Shown: positions 1-8,337, counted from the first letter of the stretch. The stretch: DNA of 64,000 bases from Blautia sp. An81 (GCF_002161285.1 NZ_NFHH01000009.1:1-64000), one strand, 5' to 3'. Numbers and translations: made by a program. The notes: a model not told the origin generated them from the sequence alone.

Positions 1-30
1 TTAATGATTACAGAATAACAAAATGTGGTA

Positions 31-112
31 TTATGCCGAGATAAATTTCCAAAAATCACGTTTTTACGCGGAAAATCAGTGGCAACTCGACATAACGTTT
101 ATCTCGTCATAA
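31..112. repeat. Inverted-repeat end of an insertion cutting the intron ORF
   Basis: Positions 31-45 and 98-112 form an inverted repeat with 14 of 15 bases matching (TTATGCCGAGATAAA against the complement of TTTATCTCGTCATAA), separated by 52 bases. Homology to the group II intron reverse transcriptase begins directly after the second arm, where the usual Q-G-G motif reads stop-G-G. This suggests the end of another mobile element inserted into, or recombined with, the intron ORF. No transposase is visible, since the rest would lie left of the window. The family is not recognised. Confidence 0.5.
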
Positions 113-820
113 GGTGGAAATCTGTCTCCGTTATTGTCAAACATTATGCTGAATGAACTGGATAAGGAACTGGAAGCGAGAGGACTCCGTTTCACAAGAT
201 ATGCAGATGATTGCGTAATAGCGCTCAAAAGCGAATCGAGTGCAAAAAGAGTGATGCGGACGGTGTCAGACTGGATACAGAGGAAGCTGGGGTTAAAGGT
301 CAATATGAACAAAACTCACATCACAAGACCGTTAAAGCTGAAATATCTTGGTTTTGGGTTCTACAAGGACAGCAAGACAAAAGAATGGAAGTGCAGACCT
401 CATCAGGACTCTGTGAAGAAATTCAAAGACAGACTGAAAGAACTAACCAGTAGGAAAATGCCGGGTACGGTCACGAGCAAGATTGAGAAAATCAATCAGG
501 TGACAAGAGGATGGATTAACTACTATGCCATTGGTTCCATGAAAACAGCGATGACAGAGATAGACGCACATTTAAGAACAAGACTTAGAGTTATCATCTG
601 GAAACAGTGGAAAGTGCCGAAGAAACGACAATGGGGCTTGCAGAAACTGGGGGTCGGAAAAGACCTTGCAAGGCTGACAGCGTATTGTGGAGACCGCTAT
701 TACTGGGTGGTTACCAGAACATGTGTCGGCAGGGCAATCTCCAAAGAGGTACTAAGAAAAGTAGGACTTATAAGCTGTCTTGACTATTACAAGGAGCGCC
801 ATGCTTTGAAGTTATATTGA
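113..820 (+). pseudogene. ltrA: Group II intron reverse transcriptase/maturase, 3' part
   Basis: This is the C-terminal half of an intron-encoded protein that reverse-transcribes and helps splice its group II intron. The frame resumes at G-G-N-L-S-P-L-L-S-N right after an in-frame TAA (110-112). The catalytic YADD motif is encoded at 200-211. Next come the thumb and the maturase (GIIM) domain, with R-G-W-I-N-Y-Y near 508-528. Everything upstream of the Q-G-G motif is missing, including the first fingers and palm motifs, so the protein cannot be an active polymerase even if translation starts at TTG 134. It is followed directly by intron domains V and VI, as in intact introns. The intron probably arrived in the ICE and was later interrupted. 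Confidence 0.85.
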
Positions 821-884
821 ACCGCCGTATGCCGAACGGCATGTACGGTGGTGTGAGAGGGGGACTAAATTCCCCCTACTCGAT
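821..884 (+). ncRNA. Group II intron domains V and VI, 3' splice end
   Basis: Positions 821-852 fold as domain V: a lower 9-bp helix (ACCGCCGTA with TACGGTGGT), a two-base bulge, and an upper helix TGCCG/CGGCA closed by AA. Domain VI follows at 855-881 (GAG-AGGGGG with CCCCCT-A-CTC) and has a bulged adenosine at 878, the expected branch point. The intron should end at AT 883-884, so 885 starts the downstream exon. Exact ends are inferred from the conserved layout. Confidence 0.8.
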
Positions 885-905
885 TGCCCGAAAGGAGGCG
901 TTTTT

Positions 906-1040
906 ATGTGGAGCATGATAACACATTTTCTTGCATTTACAGCCGGTACAGTAGCCGGCGTTGTGCTGCTCTGTCTGATGCAGGCAGGAAAAATGGCGGA
1001 TGAAGGTTACGAAAATTTGGAACGGAGGAATAATGGATGA
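906..1040 (+). CDS. DUF3789 small membrane protein
   Basis: A 44-residue protein with one hydrophobic segment (about residues 7-27, containing T-A-G-T-V-A-G-V-V-L-L) followed by a polar tail with Q-A-G-K and acidic residues. This layout is typical of the DUF3789 proteins found in the transfer region of Tn916- and Tn1549-like elements. The start ATG follows the ribosome site AAAGGAGG at 890-897. The gene ends with an ATGA overlap onto the next start, pointing to translational coupling. It is the first intact gene after the intron. Molecular function is unknown; membrane location is inferred. Confidence 0.7.
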   Translation: MWSMITHFLAFTAGTVAGVVLLCLMQAGKMADEGYENLERRNNG

Positions 1041-2062
1041 ATACTGAAATTGCGGAATATATCAAAAACCATATCCGGGAGTATTTACCGCCGGAGTATC
1101 AGGAGGCTCATATCACTCTGGAAGAAGTGACAAAAGGAAATGACCGGAGGCTTACCGGCCTTATGATCCGAAACGACGGAGAAATTACTGTCCCGACAAT
1201 CTATTTGGAACCCTATGCCAAGCAGCTTGCGCAGGGGCGGCCAATGGATGAAATCATACGGGAAATCGTACAGATCAGGACGGAGCAAGATACCAGGATT
1301 CCCTTTGAAGTATCGGACTTAATGGATTACGGACAAGTAAAGCCCATGCTTGCTATCCGTCTATGCGACCCCGAACAAAACCGGGAGTATTTGAAAGATA
1401 AACCGTTTACCCCGTGCGGAGAGTTGGCGGCGGTCTACCGGATTCAGGTCATAGAGAGCAAAGAGGGTGTTGCCTCTGCTGTTGTTACAGATCGTATGAT
1501 GGAATTGTGGGGTGTTACTAAAGAGCAGCTTCATCAGGACGCGGTTGCGGCAGAAACGGCAAGAAGCCCTGTCTGTTTTTACAGTATGGAAGATATGATG
1601 GACGAAATCATGTTCTCGTCAAAACCGGAAAATCTGTTTGAGCGCACAGAACCATTGGATGCAGCTACTATGCCAATGTATGTTTTGACAAATGCCAGTA
1701 AAGTAAACGGTTCCGGGATTCTCGCGCGGGACGGGGTTCTGGATAAAATCGGTGAGCTGCTTGGAAAGAATTTCTATGTTCTCCCCTCGTCTATACATGA
1801 GGTGCTGATCGTACCGGATAATGGCGATATGCAGGCAAAGGAACTGGAAAACATGGTTATGGAAGTTAATGCGACACAGGTCGCTCCGGCTGACCTTCTT
1901 TCCGATAAGGTGCAGTATTATGACCGGACGGCAAAAACTCTTGGCCGGAAACAGGAAAAGGGGCTCCTGGAACGGCTGGCAGAAAATAAGGTGCAGGTAA
2001 AAGAACAGGCAGAAAAAGCACCGAAGGCAAAAACAGCGGCAAAACAGGAACCGAGTTTATAA
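1037..2062 (+). CDS. DUF5688 family protein
   Basis: A 341-residue soluble protein that matches the DUF5688 family from memory of its N-terminal layout (a helical start, then an R-L-T-G-L-x-I-R segment and a helix rich in charged residues). These proteins recur in the accessory part of clostridial conjugative elements, and their biochemical role is not established. The last 40 residues are rich in lysine, glutamate and alanine and look disordered. It overlaps DUF3789 by four bases. A short terminator-like hairpin (2064-2086) separates it from topoisomerase III. No signal peptide or membrane segment is visible. Confidence 0.7.
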   Translation: MNTEIAEYIKNHIREYLPPEYQEAHITLEEVTKGNDRRLTGLMIRNDGEITVPTIYLEPYAKQLAQGRPMDEIIREIVQIRTEQDTRIPFEVSDLMDYGQVKPMLAIRLCDPEQNREYLKDKPFTPCGELAAVYRIQVIESKEGVASAVVTDRMMELWGVTKEQLHQDAVAAETARSPVCFYSMEDMMDEIMFSSKPENLFERTEPLDAATMPMYVLTNASKVNGSGILARDGVLDKIGELLGKNFYVLPSSIHEVLIVPDNGDMQAKELENMVMEVNATQVAPADLLSDKVQYYDRTAKTLGRKQEKGLLERLAENKVQVKEQAEKAPKAKTAAKQEPSL

Positions 2063-2063
2063 G

Positions 2064-2086
2064 GGCAGCTATCTGGCTGCCTTTTG
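2064..2086 (+). terminator. Intra-operon terminator-like hairpin
   Basis: GGCAGC (2064-2069) pairs with GCTGCC (2076-2081) around a six-base loop and is followed by TTTTGT. It begins one base after the DUF5688 stop codon. Since the next gene has a strong ribosome site but no clear promoter, it probably attenuates or protects the operon mRNA rather than fully terminating. Confidence 0.55.
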
Positions 2087-2112
2087 TATTTCAAAGAAAT
2101 GGAGGATGACAA

Positions 2113-4221
2113 GTGAAATTAGTGATTGCAGAAAAGCCCTCTGTCGCTATGGCGTTGGCGGCGGTATTGGGCGCAAATGAGAAGAAGGACGGCTATCTGG
2201 AAGGAGGCGGCTACCTGGTGAGTTGGTGCGTCGGCCACCTTCTGGAGCTGGCACAGCCTGAAGCCTACGGGGAACAGTATGCCAGATGGCGCTATGGTGA
2301 TCTGCCGATTCTGCCGGACGAATGGAAATATGAGGTGCCGAAGGACAAGAAGAAACAGCTTGACCTCCTGTGTCGGCTGATGAAGGACAAACGGGTGGAT
2401 TCCGTGGTGTGCGCCACTGACGCCGGACGCGAGGGTGAGCTGATCTTCCGTCTGGTCTATGAGTACGCCGGATGCAGAAAACCGATGGAACGCCTCTGGA
2501 TTTCCAGTATGGAGGACGCGGCGATCCGGGACGGATTTGAACACCTGCGCCCCGGTAAGGATTATGACCGCCTCTATGATGCCGCGGTCTGCCGGGCCGG
2601 TGCGGACTGGCTGGTTGGGATCAACGCGACCAGGCTGTTTTCTGTCCTGTACGGTGTCACCCTGAATGTCGGGCGCGTCATGTCCCCAACGCTGGCGCTT
2701 TTGGTGCAGCGTGAGGCAGAGATTCAGGGATTTACCAGCAGGCCCTTCTATGTCCCGGAGATCACTTGCGGCGGTTTTACTGCTTCCGGTGATAAGCTAA
2801 CGGAGAAACAGGCGGCAGAGGCGGTCCGCAGGGAATGTGACAGGCAGACGGCTTCTGTCCTTTCAGTGGAAAAACAGACAAAGAACGTACAGCCTCCCCG
2901 CCTCTATGATCTGACGACCTTGCAGCGGGAATGTAACCGTATCTACGGCTACACCGCCCAGCAGACCCTTGACTACCTGCAATCCCTCTATGAGAAAAAG
3001 CTGGCGACCTATCCCCGTACCGACAGCCAGTATTTGACCGAGGATATGCAGGCAACCGCTACCTCCCTGATCCTGTGGCTGCGGGACAACATGCCTTTCG
3101 GGAAAGGCTGCCTGGGCGAACCGGATATTGACCGGGTGACGGACGGCAGTAAAGTCACCGACCACCACGCCATTATTCCCACCGTGGAGATCGCCCGGAC
3201 GGACCTGTCTGTCCTGCCTTCCGGGGAGCGGGATGTTCTGACGCTGATCGCCATGAGGCTCCTTTGCGCCACCGGCCAGACGCACCGCTTTGAGGCGGTC
3301 ACGGCGGTACTGGATTGTGCGGGCCATCCCTTCACAGCGAAAGGAAAGACCGTCTTGCAGGCAGGTTGGAAGGAAATTGAACGGCTCTACCGCATGGGGC
3401 TGAAACACGCGGAACCGGAAAAGGCGGACCCCGCAGACGCGGCCTTGCCGGAGCTTACCCAGGGCCAGACCTTTGAACCGGTGGCAGCAGGCGTCCGGGA
3501 AGGCAAGACCTCCCCGCCAAAGCACTATACGGAGGATTCCCTGTTGGCAGCTATGGAAACGGCAGGCGCGGCAGACGCGCCGGAGGATGCAGAGCGCAAA
3601 GGCTTAGGCACCCCGGCTACCCGTGCCGCCACACTGGAAAAGCTGGTAGCAACCGGCTTTGTGCAGAGAAAGAAGAAACAGCTCATTCCCACGGAAAAGG
3701 GAACCAACCTGATTACGGTCCTGCCGGATAATATCAAATCCCCGCTGCTTACCGCGGAATGGGAATCCAGACTAAAACAGGTGGAGCGCGGCGAGATCAG
3801 CGCGGAGGCTTTCATGGAAGGAATCGCCGATATGAGCCGGGCGCTTGTCAAAGAACATACCGCACCGGAGGAACGGTTTGCCGGCCTGTTCCCCGATGCA
3901 AAAGGAACCCGGCGCGAGGCTGTCGGCACCTGTCCCCGCTGCGGCGGCACTGTGTATGAGGGCAAAAAGGGATTTTTCTGTGAAAATCAGGACTGCTCCT
4001 TTGCCCTCTGGAAAGACAATAAATTCTTTACCGGCAAGAAGAAAACCCTGACAAAAATCGTTGCGGCGGCCCTTCTGAAAGAGGGCCGCGTTTCCATGTC
4101 CGGGCTTTACAGTGAAAAAACAGGCCGGACCTATGACGCGGTTGTGGTGCTGGATGATACGGGCGGCAAGTATGTGAATTTCAAGCTGGAATTTCCGGCG
4201 AAGAAAGGCGGGCGCAAATGA
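2113..4221 (+). CDS. topB: DNA topoisomerase III (type IA)
   Basis: A 702-residue type IA topoisomerase that relaxes or decatenates DNA through a 5'-phosphotyrosine intermediate. The N-terminal Toprim domain starts with L-V-I-A-E-K-P-S-V-A and carries the acidic D-A-G-R-E-G-E motif near residue 103. The catalytic tyrosine is Tyr300 in T-Y-P-R-T-D-S. A C-terminal zinc-ribbon-like part has C-P-R-C at about 607 and a second C-x4-C pair near 624. The GTG start at 2113 is supported by GGAGG at 2101-2105. ICE-borne TopB proteins of this size are standard in Tn1549-like elements and are thought to resolve DNA during transfer or replication of the element. The stop overlaps the next start by four bases. 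Confidence 0.95.
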   Translation: MKLVIAEKPSVAMALAAVLGANEKKDGYLEGGGYLVSWCVGHLLELAQPEAYGEQYARWRYGDLPILPDEWKYEVPKDKKKQLDLLCRLMKDKRVDSVVCATDAGREGELIFRLVYEYAGCRKPMERLWISSMEDAAIRDGFEHLRPGKDYDRLYDAAVCRAGADWLVGINATRLFSVLYGVTLNVGRVMSPTLALLVQREAEIQGFTSRPFYVPEITCGGFTASGDKLTEKQAAEAVRRECDRQTASVLSVEKQTKNVQPPRLYDLTTLQRECNRIYGYTAQQTLDYLQSLYEKKLATYPRTDSQYLTEDMQATATSLILWLRDNMPFGKGCLGEPDIDRVTDGSKVTDHHAIIPTVEIARTDLSVLPSGERDVLTLIAMRLLCATGQTHRFEAVTAVLDCAGHPFTAKGKTVLQAGWKEIERLYRMGLKHAEPEKADPADAALPELTQGQTFEPVAAGVREGKTSPPKHYTEDSLLAAMETAGAADAPEDAERKGLGTPATRAATLEKLVATGFVQRKKKQLIPTEKGTNLITVLPDNIKSPLLTAEWESRLKQVERGEISAEAFMEGIADMSRALVKEHTAPEERFAGLFPDAKGTRREAVGTCPRCGGTVYEGKKGFFCENQDCSFALWKDNKFFTGKKKTLTKIVAAALLKEGRVSMSGLYSEKTGRTYDAVVVLDDTGGKYVNFKLEFPAKKGGRK

Positions 4222-4595
4222 GCGCCCTGCCGGAAAGAGAACTGACACGATCCGAGCGGGCGGCGATCCGAAGGCTGGTGACGAATTTGTGCGCCAATTA
4301 TGACTGCCAGGATAAGCTCTGCCTCCCCCTGGACTGTCCCTGTTTCATGCTGAATAAATGGTGGACCGGCGCGTTCTGCCGTTATTTCCGGGCGGCGGTG
4401 CTGCCTACGGAGCCAAAGCTGGAATCTGCCCTGACCGGTGAAGATACTTCTCTCAGGCAGAAGATATGCCCGGTCTGCGGAAAGGCTTACCTTCCGGTCA
4501 CAAGCCAGGTGTATTGCTCCGATTATTGCCGGACCTTTGCCAGACGGAAATCCGAGCGGGATCGGAAACGGCGCAGGCGGCAAAACAGGGGGTGA
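4218..4595 (+). CDS. Cysteine-rich VLP domain protein
   Basis: A 125-residue protein matching the cysteine-rich VLP family of conjugative elements. Two cysteine clusters are visible: C-A-N-Y-D-C-Q-D-K-L-C-L-P-L-D-C-P-C near residues 25-43, and C-P-V-C-G-K followed by C-S-D-Y-C around 84-103. Both suggest metal binding. The C-terminus is strongly basic (R-K-R-R-R-R-Q). It is coupled to topB by an ATGA overlap. Nucleic-acid binding is plausible from the zinc-finger-like spacing and basic tail but is not shown. The function in transfer is unknown. Confidence 0.75.
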   Translation: MSALPERELTRSERAAIRRLVTNLCANYDCQDKLCLPLDCPCFMLNKWWTGAFCRYFRAAVLPTEPKLESALTGEDTSLRQKICPVCGKAYLPVTSQVYCSDYCRTFARRKSERDRKRRRRQNRG

Positions 4596-4597
4596 TG

Positions 4598-4710
4598 TGT
4601 CCGCAACTTAGCTCAATCAGGCCAGTGTTTTCAAGGGTTTTAAGGCCCTGTTTACGGGGCACCTATATTAGAATACTCCCGGCCTCTGAAATGGGGCTAA
4701 GTTGCGGACA
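4598..4710. repeat. 113-bp segment bounded by perfect 15-bp inverted repeats
   Basis: TGTCCGCAACTTAGC at 4598-4612 is exactly complementary to 4696-4710. The interior holds no ORF but contains a smaller hairpin (GCCC/GGGGC around 4652-4666). No target-site duplication is apparent. It could be a miniature inverted-repeat element or a structured intercistronic RNA. It interrupts an otherwise tightly packed operon and is followed at once by a terminator-like hairpin. Confidence 0.55.
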
Positions 4711-4711
4711 A

Positions 4712-4738
4712 AGGGCGCTTTTTGGCGCTCTATTTTTA
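4712..4738 (+). terminator. Intrinsic terminator-like hairpin
   Basis: AGGGCGC (4712-4718) pairs with GCGCTCT (4725-4731) with one G-T pair, followed by ATTTTT. It lies just before the ribosome site of the next gene, the same arrangement as the hairpins at 2064, 8292, 8338 and 10770. Confidence 0.6.
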
Positions 4739-4753
4739 TGACAGTTTGGAGGG

Positions 4754-5278
4754 ATGCCTATAGAAAAAATACCGATTGTGCCGGAGATCATGCGGATCGA
4801 TACCGGGACGCAGGCCATTGACATGCAGCAGATCGACAACCGGCGCTTTCTGTTCAATCCAAAGACCGGTGTGCTGGTCCTGGGAAAACAGTTTGGAAAA
4901 ACGAAGGGACTTCCAGGCAGCCATGCGGAAGAACTGGCGGCTGCTGGTATCATAAAGGATTTTGATAGCTTTGTACGGGGCTGGATCGGGACTGGCAGGA
5001 ACTATCCCAAAGGGGTGATCCACTTTGCCCCATGTGTAGATTCCGGAAACATTTCTCTTTTTGACCGGGCTTTTGACACACTGAAAATGTTCAGGGAAAA
5101 CGGCGCACTGGCCGGAACGATGGTACGGGGTTTCGGGAGCCGGTGGGAACAGCCCTTATCTGCGATCCTTACGGATTTACAGAAAGAGGAACAAAAGCCC
5201 TCCCTCCGGCAGCAGCTAAGAAAAACGCCGGAGGGCAAAGTCGTTCGGCACAGGAAAGAAAACCAACAACAACGATAG
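4754..5278 (+). CDS. ICE accessory protein, unknown function
   Basis: A 174-residue soluble protein with no domain I can name. Its body (residues 15-140) is a mixed fold with L-F-N-P-K-T-G-V-L-V-L-G. The C-terminus carries K-P-S-L-R-Q-Q-L-R-K followed by a basic tail, a motif shared with the next proteins in this operon. Start choice is uncertain: ATG 4754 lies directly against the Shine-Dalgarno GGAGGG (4748-4753), while the well-spaced in-frame codon is ATA at 4760. It precedes another motif-bearing gene with 11 bases between them. A role in conjugation is inferred only from position. Confidence 0.6.
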   Translation: MPIEKIPIVPEIMRIDTGTQAIDMQQIDNRRFLFNPKTGVLVLGKQFGKTKGLPGSHAEELAAAGIIKDFDSFVRGWIGTGRNYPKGVIHFAPCVDSGNISLFDRAFDTLKMFRENGALAGTMVRGFGSRWEQPLSAILTDLQKEEQKPSLRQQLRKTPEGKVVRHRKENQQQR

Positions 5279-5289
5279 GAGGCGATTTT

Positions 5290-5922
5290 TTGAGTATCAA
5301 CCATATTGAAACAGTGGACCTTCGCCGTATGGAGGGAAAAGACGGCCTGATCTTGCAGGGCTGCGGCGGCGAGCTGCAGGAATGGCTTGACGGGATCAAT
5401 GAAATGTTCACCGAGGCCGGTATTCTGAAAAACGGCGCGAAGTTCCAGGATATTTCCGCTTTTGAGTATGACGGCCTTACCTGTCTGCTCTATCCCTTTG
5501 AGGGTGTGGACCTGGAGATTGGAAAACTTGCCGTGTGGCGTTTACAGACCCATGATACTTTCGGCGGCACATGGCTCTCTGATTTTGTTCCCAACCGCCT
5601 GGGCGGGTTTATCGGGGAACCGGCGCCGGAGCCGGAAAAGCCGGACTGTGCGCTGATCGGGCAGGATGGCAATATTTTTAATCTGGTGGGGATCGCTGCC
5701 CGCACTTTGCGGGAGCATGGGCTTACAGACCAGGCAAAGGAAATGAAGGACCGGGTATTTGCTTCCGGCAGCTATGGCGAGGCGCTTTGTATCATCGGCG
5801 AGTACGTCAATATCACAGATACGGAGCCGGAACGCAAGCCCTCCCTCCGGCAGCGGCTTAAAGAAACGAAAACAGCGGAACCGTCTGCCCGGCTAAAACC
5901 GGAAAAGCAGCAGGAACGATAA
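5290..5922 (+). CDS. ICE accessory protein with shared C-terminal motif
   Basis: A 210-residue protein of unrecognised family. The TTG start at 5290 is chosen because AGGAGGCG lies at 5278-5285 and the upstream in-frame extension overlaps the previous gene. The N-terminal half contains a D-G-I-N-E-M-F helix and a tryptophan- and glycine-rich patch. The C-terminus has R-K-P-S-L-R-Q-R-L-K-E followed by a basic, glutamine-rich tail ending Q-Q-E-R, closely resembling the preceding protein's tail. Related tails are described as DUF4316-like in clostridial ICE proteins; I make that link from memory. Probably cytosolic. Confidence 0.6.
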   Translation: MSINHIETVDLRRMEGKDGLILQGCGGELQEWLDGINEMFTEAGILKNGAKFQDISAFEYDGLTCLLYPFEGVDLEIGKLAVWRLQTHDTFGGTWLSDFVPNRLGGFIGEPAPEPEKPDCALIGQDGNIFNLVGIAARTLREHGLTDQAKEMKDRVFASGSYGEALCIIGEYVNITDTEPERKPSLRQRLKETKTAEPSARLKPEKQQER

Positions 5923-5934
5923 CAGGAGGTGCCG

Positions 5935-6861
5935 ATGGAAAAAGAAAAGACTTACGGTGTATGGGCGGTGCGCAGCGCCGCTTCAATTTTTGGACGGGCG
6001 GAAAGCTGGTGCAAGGAGGACGACAAGCCCCTTGAATTTGCTTCCCAGGAGGCAGCCGAGGCTTACGCGAAGGAATGTAACAGCCGCACGACTGCCAACG
6101 TCCACTATTTTGTAAAGGAAAAGGAACCGGGTGCTGTCCGAAGGGACGGAACACAGCCGGACAGAGCTGCCCGCGCCCATGAGGAACAGACGCCCCGAAA
6201 CGCGGCGGTGGAAAAACTGAATGAGATTCCCGGCAGGCAGCTTTCTAAAGAGCCGGACCCTTTGGTGGAAATCCGTTCCGCGGTACACAGCAATTATGCC
6301 GGCATGGTCGCCATGCTTGCGGCAGACAACCGGGTCTATCTGGGCCGTGAGGAACGCTATCACTATCAGGACGGGCTTACCTCCTATTACGATAACGGCG
6401 ACGGTTCCCTATGTTTTGTCACAGACCGGGCGGATATGTATTATTTCCTCTACGGTGAGGGCTGGGCCCATTCTCAGGCGGAAATGCTGGAGCGCGGGCT
6501 TACATCGGATCAGTATGCGGAGTTTGCCCGGCTGAAAAACGGCGTTCTCCGGCAGTTTGAAGCACAGCGGGAAATCCTGTTCGCCGGGCAGCCCTTCCAG
6601 CCGCCCGAAAGCTATCTACGGAACGCGGAGCTTTACGAGGAAGGACAGACCGGCAATTATAATATGCTGGACGGCAGGCTGAACAACGAGCCCCCGGTAA
6701 AACCGGACCTGACAGACGGCCAGACCCATGAGGAAATCCGGGAGCTTGCACCGGAAACCTTGCCGGAAGAAAAGCCCTCTGTCCTGGACCGCCTGAAATC
6801 CGAGCGCCCGGAGCATGAGGCGAGGCAGATCACACCGCCTGTCCCGGAAAGGGGACTTTGA
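5935..6861 (+). CDS. ICE accessory protein, 308 aa, unknown function
   Basis: The ATG at 5935 follows AGGAGGT (5924-5930); the in-frame GTG at 5929 lies inside that ribosome site and is rejected. The N-terminal 60 residues (Y-G-V-W-A-V-R-S-A-A-S) form a small compact domain. A linker rich in charged residues leads to a second domain near 110-220, which is rich in aromatic residues (Y-H-Y-Q-D-G-L-T-S-Y-Y). The C-terminus has K-P-S-V-L-D-R-L-K and ends in E-R-G-L, matching its neighbours' tail pattern. The stop overlaps or nearly touches the next start. No catalytic motif is recognised. Confidence 0.6.
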   Translation: MEKEKTYGVWAVRSAASIFGRAESWCKEDDKPLEFASQEAAEAYAKECNSRTTANVHYFVKEKEPGAVRRDGTQPDRAARAHEEQTPRNAAVEKLNEIPGRQLSKEPDPLVEIRSAVHSNYAGMVAMLAADNRVYLGREERYHYQDGLTSYYDNGDGSLCFVTDRADMYYFLYGEGWAHSQAEMLERGLTSDQYAEFARLKNGVLRQFEAQREILFAGQPFQPPESYLRNAELYEEGQTGNYNMLDGRLNNEPPVKPDLTDGQTHEEIRELAPETLPEEKPSVLDRLKSERPEHEARQITPPVPERGL

Positions 6862-6863
6862 GT

Positions 6864-7562
6864 ATGGGGACAAAATTTGAAGGTGTTGACGTGCTGGACT
6901 TTCTGGGCCAAGTCGTAGAACTGCATACACAGCATTATAAAGAAGATTTTGACATGGATAAAGAACTGATCCAAAACCTTGCCAGAAATATGCAGCCGGA
7001 GAAGTGCAATCTCCTGTGGATGTCCCGGCCCTGCGGCACCTATTGTTTGAGCGAGCGGGAGGTGTATTTACAGGATAGCAACGAAAATAAAGTGTGGATG
7101 TTCTACCATGAGCAGGCGAATGACCCGATTTTAGCTTATGCCCTTACATTGGATGGTTTGCAGGATGGAAAAGTGACCGGCACCATCTACCCTCTGGATT
7201 ACCCTTCCCATGTGGAGCGGGTGAAATCGTTGTCCTGTCCCATTGACCGGGTAACGGTGACATTCGAGGACGGCGTACAGTTTACTTTGCCGTACCAGTC
7301 ACGGAGACGGCAGATCAATGAACTTATGCCGGAGCATGGCACCCCAAAATCCATACAGTACGCGCCGGAAAGCGAGCGGGAGCTGGCGGTGATCCTGCGC
7401 CGGGAACGACTGAAACGGGATTACCATGCAAAGCCGGGCAATGTTCAGGAATACATGGAAAAATTAAAAAAGGCGTCCATGCGCGGCAGGCTCAAAGAAG
7501 CGCGGACAGCCGCTGCAGCTTCCCCGAAGCCGCCTTCCCCGAACAAGGGGCCGGAACGATGA
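6864..7562 (+). CDS. ICE accessory protein upstream of mobC, unknown function
   Basis: A 232-residue soluble protein. ATG 6864 is preferred to the overlapping TTG 6858 because GGAAAGGGG at 6846-6854 gives normal spacing. The region W-M-S-R-P-C-G-T-Y-C, then a beta-rich part with F-E-D-G-V-Q-F-T-L-P-Y, gives no family I can name with certainty. The C-terminus carries K-K-A-S-M-R-G-R-L-K-E and a proline- and lysine-rich tail ending G-P-E-R, again the shared operon motif. Its stop overlaps the mobC start by four bases, so the two are probably co-translated, and a role near the relaxosome is plausible. Confidence 0.55.
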   Translation: MGTKFEGVDVLDFLGQVVELHTQHYKEDFDMDKELIQNLARNMQPEKCNLLWMSRPCGTYCLSEREVYLQDSNENKVWMFYHEQANDPILAYALTLDGLQDGKVTGTIYPLDYPSHVERVKSLSCPIDRVTVTFEDGVQFTLPYQSRRRQINELMPEHGTPKSIQYAPESERELAVILRRERLKRDYHAKPGNVQEYMEKLKKASMRGRLKEARTAAAASPKPPSPNKGPER

Positions 7563-7903
7563 AGGGCGGGCGCAGCAAAAAATCTGTCCGGGTGGAATTC
7601 GTCATGTCCGAGCAAGAGGCAGAGCTGGTAAAAGAACACATGGCGGAGATGGGGATCACCAACCTTTCCGCTTATCTTCGCAAGATGGCGGTGGACGGTT
7701 ATATCATTCACCTGGATATGAGCGACATTCAGGAAATGATACGCCTCCTTCGTATCTGCTCCAACAACCTGAACCAGTACACCCGGCGTGCCAATGAGAC
7801 CGGCAGCGTTTATGCTGCGGATGTGGAAGATCTGCGTACCCGGCTGGATGACCTGTGGAATGGCATGGATAAGCTGCTCCGGGGATTTGCAAACATTTCA
7901 TAA
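7559..7903 (+). CDS. mobC: MobC-family relaxosome protein
   Basis: A 114-residue protein of the MobC type, which helps the relaxase open the transfer origin. The N-terminus is basic (K-G-G-R-S-K-K-S-V-R-V) and starts a ribbon-helix-helix-like fold (V-R-V-E-F-V-M-S-E-Q-E-A). Next come the conserved N-L-S-A-Y-L-R-K-M-A and the helical C-terminal N-N-L-N-Q-Y-T-R-R-A-N signature. The length fits the family. It overlaps the previous gene by four bases. The relaxase is about 2.9 kb downstream, separated by four genes. Confidence 0.88.
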   Translation: MKGGRSKKSVRVEFVMSEQEAELVKEHMAEMGITNLSAYLRKMAVDGYIIHLDMSDIQEMIRLLRICSNNLNQYTRRANETGSVYAADVEDLRTRLDDLWNGMDKLLRGFANIS

Positions 7904-7994
7904 ACGGAGAAAATAGCCGTTGCTTTTCGGGAACCGGCACGGTAGAATTTTGGCAGAGGGATATGATATTTTCCCGTGGAAGGAGGCTTGACCT

Positions 7995-8285
7995 ATGCGT
8001 CTGATATTCAAACTGTTGGCGTTTCCCTTTGTCCTGGTTACGGGGCTTCTTTATCTGGTGTGCAAGTTCCTGGTGATTGCGTCCGGCGCGGTGCTGGGGA
8101 TTTTATCAGGCATTGTATTTCTGGCGTCGCTGGTGCTGTTCTTTACTGCCGGAATGTGGGCCGGGCTTGCATGGCTGGTGATCGCGTTTCTGATAAGCCC
8201 CTACGGTCTGCCAATGGCGGCGGCCTGGCTGGTCGGGATGATCGGCGGCGCAAACCACGCACTCAGGGATTTTGTATTTGGATAA
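7995..8285 (+). CDS. CD1845-family small membrane protein
   Basis: A 96-residue, almost entirely hydrophobic protein with three probable membrane helices (about residues 5-25, 30-53 and 55-75) and a short charged end. Size, position after mobC and the opening M-R-L-I-F-K-L-L-A-F-P-F match the CD1845 family of C. difficile CTn4-like elements. The ribosome site AAGGAGG is at 7980-7986. It is followed by two stacked terminator-like hairpins. Function is unknown. Confidence 0.75.
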   Translation: MRLIFKLLAFPFVLVTGLLYLVCKFLVIASGAVLGILSGIVFLASLVLFFTAGMWAGLAWLVIAFLISPYGLPMAAAWLVGMIGGANHALRDFVFG

Positions 8286-8291
8286 ACTTAT

Positions 8292-8326
8292 GGGCGGGGC
8301 ATTTTCAGTGTCCCGCCCTCTTTTTC
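8292..8326 (+). terminator. Intrinsic terminator-like hairpin
   Basis: GGGCGGG (8292-8298) pairs with CCCGCCC (8312-8318), followed by TCTTTTTC. This is a strong GC stem with a T tract, directly after the membrane-protein stop. Confidence 0.7.
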
Positions 8327-8337
8327 ACTATTCGGGG

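Noticed and set aside
2863..3525. 220-codon minus-strand frame inside topB
   Set aside because: It is a shadow of a GC-rich conserved gene with no ribosome site or domain.
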